DNA of 8,501 bases. It comes from Verrucomicrobiota bacterium (GTDB lineage: Bacteria > Verrucomicrobiota > Lentisphaeria > Victivallales > Victivallaceae). This document shows positions 5,492-8,501 of the stretch, piece by piece (position 1 is the stretch's first letter; each line of letters opens with the position of its first letter). Both the position numbers and the translations under genes were made by a program. The stretch lies in contig JAEWSS010000133.1 of NCBI GenBank assembly GCA_023459755.1, forward strand, positions 1 through 8,501. The letters are read 5' to 3'. A model generated the notes under the pieces. That model worked only from the letters and a program-made list of their open reading frames with translations. It was not told where the DNA came from and did not search any database.

Positions 5492-6436
5492 ATGCGGATT
5501 TTTGATTTCGTTGCGCTCGGCCACTGCGACATGGACTATATTGCGCTGATACCGGCATTGACGCCGGACGGCAAAACTGAAATGCTGGAACAGCTCGATC
5601 AGGGCGGCGGTCCGGCCGCCACCGCCGCGGTTGCCGCCGCAAGACTGGGAGCGTCCGCCGCCTTTATCGGCGCGGTCGGAGACGACGCGCCGGGCGGACA
5701 ACTGCTCGACGGGTTCCGCGCCGAACGGGTTGACATTTCAGCGGTAAAAATCCGCCGCGGCGCCTCCAGCGCCATCGCCTACTGCCTGATTGAACGCGAC
5801 TCCGGAAAACGCACCATCGCCTGGCGGCGCGGCGGCTGCCGGCCGCTCGAAGCGGACGAACTGCCAACAGGGATGATTGCATCGGCCAAGATCCTGCATC
5901 TGGACAGCTACGACCCCGCACCGGCGGAGGTCGCCGCGAAAATCGCCGTACAAAACGGTGTGACGATCAGTCTCGACGCCGACAATCCGGCATCGACCAC
6001 ACCGGACCTGCTGGCGGCGGCGGACATTCTGATCGCGTCGCGCGCCTTCGCAGCGGAGGTCTCCGGCGGCGACGCACCGGAAAAGGCGCTGAAAAAACTG
6101 GCCGGACTGGGTCGCGCACAAGTCGTCGGGATAACGCTGGGTGACGCCGGTGCGATAATTCAAAGCCGCGGAAAAACCGTGTCGTGTCCGGCGTTCAAAG
6201 TAAAAGTTCGCGACACCACCGGCGCCGGAGACGTGTTTCACGCGGCGTTCGCGCTCCGCTTCAATGAAACCGGCGACGCGGAGGAAAGTCTGCGCTTCGC
6301 CTCCGGCGCGGCGGCGCTCAAATGCCGCGGCCTCGGCGGACGCACCGCGATCCCGTCACGCACCGAACTGGAAGATTTTTTACAGGGCAAAACGCACTGT
6401 GTCTGCTTGACAAACCATAAAAACGGAGAAAAATAA
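5492..6436 (+). CDS. PfkB-family sugar kinase, sulfofructose-kinase-like (YihV-like) subgroup
   Basis: A 314-residue ribokinase-fold enzyme expected to transfer phosphate from ATP to a sugar or sugar phosphate. The PfkB signatures are GGGPAATAAVAAARLG (38-53) and DTTGAGDVFHAAFA (241-254) with catalytic base D247. Both, plus the C-terminal SLRFASGAAALKC stretch, are close to E. coli YihV (sulfofructose kinase) as I remember it. Of the YihV sulfonate-contact residues I recall, K27 appears kept (K28), but N109 aligns with W111 and R138 with S139, so a non-sulfonated substrate is plausible. ATG 5492 is chosen over ATG 5426 because the promoter at 5430-5458 would lie inside the longer form; AAAGGA (5475-5480) precedes by 11 nt. 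Its TAA abuts the aldolase ATG, implying one pathway. Alternatives are a fructose-1-phosphate, tagatose-6-phosphate or deoxy-ketogluconate kinase. Confidence 0.85.
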   Translation: MRIFDFVALGHCDMDYIALIPALTPDGKTEMLEQLDQGGGPAATAAVAAARLGASAAFIGAVGDDAPGGQLLDGFRAERVDISAVKIRRGASSAIAYCLIERDSGKRTIAWRRGGCRPLEADELPTGMIASAKILHLDSYDPAPAEVAAKIAVQNGVTISLDADNPASTTPDLLAAADILIASRAFAAEVSGGDAPEKALKKLAGLGRAQVVGITLGDAGAIIQSRGKTVSCPAFKVKVRDTTGAGDVFHAAFALRFNETGDAEESLRFASGAAALKCRGLGGRTAIPSRTELEDFLQGKTHCVCLTNHKNGEK

Positions 6437-7261
6437 ATGTCATTGGTAAATCTCAACGCCATTCTGCCGGAGGCCAAACGCGAAAAACGCGCAATTGCCG
6501 CCTTCAATATCTCCAATTACGAGACCGCGCTGGCGGTGGTCAACGCCGCCGAAGCCGAAAAACGCCCGGTCATTCTTCAGGTCTACGCCAGACTGTTTTC
6601 CGATCAGCGCGGCTCCGATCTGGCGGGGTGTCTCGAACGCCTCGCCCACCGCGCCGTTCAGCCGGTGGCGCTCCATCTCGACCACGGCGACAACGTCGGT
6701 CAGGTCAAAGAGGCGTTGACTTCAGGATACACCTCGGTGATGTACGACGGCTCCTGTCTGCCGTTCGATGAAAACGTCCGCATCGCCAGATTCACCGCCG
6801 ACTACGCCCATAAACTCGGCGCCAGCGCCGAAGGCGAAATCGGCCATGTTTCGGCGGCCGGCAAGGGGGTTCCCACCGGCGTGGACGAGGCGGAGGAGTT
6901 CGTCCGGCAGACCGGCGTGGACGCGCTGTCCATCGCCATCGGCAACGCGCACGGCTACTATGCCGCCGCGCCGTCGATCAATCTCGAACTCTGCGCCGCC
7001 ATCGCCGCCCGGCTGCCCGAACTGCCGCTGGTGCTTCACGGCGCCACCGGCACGCCGCGCGAAGCAATCCGCGAAGCAGTGCGTCTCGGAGTTGCAAAAG
7101 TAAACATCGCCACCGAATTTCAGGACGTTTTCCTGAAAACCGTGCGCGCTGAAATCAACAGTGAAGGCGACGGCTTCCGCCCGATCGACGAAGTGTTCGC
7201 CCCGGCGATCTTTGAATGCACCCAATTTGCCCGGTCGTTCATCCGTTTCCTCGCCGAATAG
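6437..7261 (+). CDS. Class II (zinc) ketose-bisphosphate aldolase, GatY/KbaY/Fba family
   Basis: A 274-residue enzyme expected to cleave a ketose (bis)phosphate to dihydroxyacetone phosphate plus an aldehyde. Motifs seen: HLDHG (80-84) with catalytic D82 and zinc ligand H83; SGYTSVMYDGS (96-106); AEGEIGHV (131-138) with E134; AIGNAHGYY (167-175) with zinc ligand H172; LHGATG (200-205) with zinc ligand H201; and VAKVNIATEF (219-228) for the phosphate site. Oddities are GNAHG where GTAHG or GTSHG is usual, LHGATG for LHGGSG or LHGASG, and a shortened loop after EIG. These suggest a side branch rather than housekeeping fructose-bisphosphate aldolase. GGAG (6425-6428) inside the kinase gene lies 8 nt before the ATG, and the ATG directly follows the kinase TAA. 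Adjacency to the kinase suggests it cleaves that enzyme's product. Exact substrate unknown. Confidence 0.87.
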   Translation: MSLVNLNAILPEAKREKRAIAAFNISNYETALAVVNAAEAEKRPVILQVYARLFSDQRGSDLAGCLERLAHRAVQPVALHLDHGDNVGQVKEALTSGYTSVMYDGSCLPFDENVRIARFTADYAHKLGASAEGEIGHVSAAGKGVPTGVDEAEEFVRQTGVDALSIAIGNAHGYYAAAPSINLELCAAIAARLPELPLVLHGATGTPREAIREAVRLGVAKVNIATEFQDVFLKTVRAEINSEGDGFRPIDEVFAPAIFECTQFARSFIRFLAE

Positions 7262-7274
7262 CGTTTCATCACGC

Positions 7275-7308
7275 AACGGCCGGCCTCCGCGGAGGCCGGC
7301 CGTTTTTT
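7275..7308 (+). terminator. Intrinsic terminator of the kinase-aldolase operon (perfect palindrome)
   Basis: A perfect 30-nt palindrome (7275-7304, 15-bp half-sites centred on CCGCGG), with its 3' end merging into six T (7303-7308). It starts 13 nt after the aldolase stop. As RNA the central bases would open into a small loop on a very GC-rich stem. On the minus strand only AA precedes the stem symmetry, so it acts mainly on plus-strand transcripts. Confidence 0.92.
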
Positions 7309-7359
7309 GGCGTTACGCGTCCGGCGGCGGGCGAAAAGTCATGCACACCGAGCCGACAC

Positions 7360-7397
7360 AAAAAAACGCCGGACAAATGTCCGGCGTTTTTGTTTTT
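7360..7397. terminator. Bidirectional intrinsic terminator between convergent operons
   Basis: Arms 7362-7375 and 7378-7391 pair perfectly around a 2-nt AA centre, with core CGCCGGACA/TGTCCGGCG. The stem is flanked by seven A on the left (7360-7366) and by TTTTTGTTTTT on the right (7387-7397), so both strands read as stem plus T-tract. It should terminate the ABC exporter transcript from the right and back up the aldolase terminator from the left. Confidence 0.93.
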
Positions 7398-7438
7398 ATT
7401 CAGCTCCTCCCGCCGCACCGCGGCAGCCGGCCGCAGCG

Positions 7439-8501
7439 TTAATTGCCTTTGAACTGAGTATCGTGCAGTTTTTTGTACAATCCGTTGCGGGCCAGCAGTT
7501 CGCTGTGGGTGCCGGACTCGACGATCTCGCCCTTGCGCAGAACCAGAATGAGGTCGGCATTCTGAATCGTGCTGAGCCGGTGAGCAATGGCAAACACCGT
7601 CCGGTTGGTCATGACCTTGTTCAACGCCTCCTGAACCAACCGTTCGGTTACGGTGTCCAGCGCGCTGGTGGCCTCGTCCAAAATCAGAATCGGCGGATTT
7701 TTCAAAATCGCCCGCGCAATCGCCACCCGCTGCTTTTCGCCGCCGGAAAGTTTGAAACCCTTTTCGCCGACTTCGGTGTTGTAGCCGTCGCCGTGACTGC
7801 CGGAAACGATGAAGTTGTGCGCGTTGGCCTGCTTCGCCGCCTCAACAATCTGGTCGCGGGTGGCGGACGGACAGCCATAGGAGATATTGTTTGCGATGGT
7901 GTCGTTAAACAATATCGCGTCCTGTGTCACAATGCCGATCCGCTGACGCAGACTGCGCATCGAATACTGCCTTACATCAATGCCGTCGATAGTCACCGAC
8001 CCGGATTCCACGTCATAGAATCTGGCAATCAAATTGGCAATGGTGGTTTTGCCGCTGCCGGTTTCGCCGACCACCGCCACCACCTGACCACGCTTGATTT
8101 CAAACGAAATACCGCTCAGAATCCGGTGGTCGCCATAGGAAAATTGGACATTGGAAAACCTGACGGCGTCATGAAAATTGGTCAAATCCACCGGATTGGC
8201 CGCCTCCGGCAGCGATGTGTCGGTGTCGATCAGATTGAAATACCGGTCGGCCGCCGCCATACTGCGCGAAATGTAGGGGAACACCTTCGACAGATTTTTG
8301 ATCGGTTCATAGGCCAGCAGCGCCGGAGCCAGCAGTGCGGTAAGCTCGGTCAGCGAAAATCCCTGATTGTAACTGTACATCAGGAACACCAGCGTGGCCG
8401 CCACCGACACCACCTCCATCAACGGCTGCATCAGCAGCTGCTGGCGCAGCGCCTTGATGATGTACTTGAAATAACGCCGGTTGACGAAATGAAATTTCGC
8501 G
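7439..8501 (-). CDS. MsbA-like ABC exporter, C-terminal part (5' end beyond the window)
   Basis: About 353 residues of a half-transporter with a fused membrane domain and ATPase; the frame is open to the right edge, and the Met at 8431 is internal. The first part has the end of the membrane domain (RRYFKYIIKALRQQLL, then hydrophobic VVSVAATLVFLMYS), followed by a complete ATPase. Its motifs are Walker A GETGSGKT (nt 8045-8068), Q-loop VTQDAILFNDTI, signature LSGGEKQRVAIARA, Walker B ILILDEATSALD and H-loop AIAHRLST. The LYKKLHDTQF tail resembles the MsbA end. Such homodimers flip lipid A core or other lipids, or drugs, across the inner membrane using ATP. LSGGEKQ rather than LSGGQRQ is also common in Atm1-like exporters, so the cargo is not certain. 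It converges on the aldolase operon and ends 42 nt from the bidirectional terminator. Confidence 0.9.
   Translation of the reverse strand, partial: AKFHFVNRRYFKYIIKALRQQLLMQPLMEVVSVAATLVFLMYSYNQGFSLTELTALLAPALLAYEPIKNLSKVFPYISRSMAAADRYFNLIDTDTSLPEAANPVDLTNFHDAVRFSNVQFSYGDHRILSGISFEIKRGQVVAVVGETGSGKTTIANLIARFYDVESGSVTIDGIDVRQYSMRSLRQRIGIVTQDAILFNDTIANNISYGCPSATRDQIVEAAKQANAHNFIVSGSHGDGYNTEVGEKGFKLSGGEKQRVAIARAILKNPPILILDEATSALDTVTERLVQEALNKVMTNRTVFAIAHRLSTIQNADLILVLRKGEIVESGTHSELLARNGLYKKLHDTQFKGN

Noticed and set aside
8429..8431. Met at 8431 as the start of the ABC gene
   Set aside because: The frame stays open to the window edge with transporter-like sequence, and the missing N-terminal membrane helices show that it is internal.
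1..8501. Mobile elements, CRISPR arrays, defence genes, tRNA or rRNA
   Set aside because: I scanned both strands for transposase or integrase motifs, regularly spaced repeats and conserved RNA gene segments and saw none.

Overview
The window is a GC-rich, gene-dense bacterial chromosome segment from an organism that uses conventional Shine-Dalgarno sites, sigma-70-type promoters and intrinsic terminators. An MsbA-like lipid exporter and a likely surface protein suggest a Gram-negative cell. The LysA is of the 'EPGK' type I associate with Bacteroidetes and relatives, and the overall style reminds me of the PVC group (Lentisphaerota/Victivallales). That placement is a low-confidence impression and rests on no database search. 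I see no insertion sequence, phage gene, CRISPR array, tRNA or rRNA.

Layout. Positions 3-152 (+) hold the last 49 codons of a beta-rich, probably extracellular protein. Positions 153-742 hold no convincing gene, but carry a promoter-like box over the stop codon and a long GC-rich hairpin (201-248). A minus-strand operon follows, in transcription order: lysA-like decarboxylase (3327 to 2089), tsaB (2101 to 1430, overlapping lysA by 13 nt) and an unrecognised membrane-anchored protein (1423 to 743, GTG start 6 nt after tsaB). On the plus strand lie leuC and leuD (3461-5280), ending in an intrinsic terminator. A separate sigma-70 promoter then drives a PfkB sugar kinase and a class II ketose-bisphosphate aldolase (5492-7261), joined stop-to-start with no gap. 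Two strong hairpin terminators fill the convergent gap before the minus-strand 3' portion of an MsbA-like ABC exporter, which runs off the right edge.

How the genes fit together. The lysA and leuC operons diverge from a compact region (3363-3426). Their outward-facing promoters sit back to back around a 6-1-6 palindrome (CAACCC-C-GGGTTG) that overlaps both -35 boxes, which suggests two amino-acid operons under shared control. The kinase/aldolase pair looks like a phosphorylate-then-cleave module for a ketose or ketose phosphate. The kinase resembles sulfofructose kinase YihV in its signature segments, but two of three remembered sulfonate-contact positions differ, so its substrate is open. 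No exotic defence or mobile system is visible. The most interesting items are the kinase/aldolase pair of unknown substrate, the shared divergent promoter with a tiny overlapping upstream ORF, the LeuCD pair with an atypical specificity loop, and the unknown protein coupled to tsaB.
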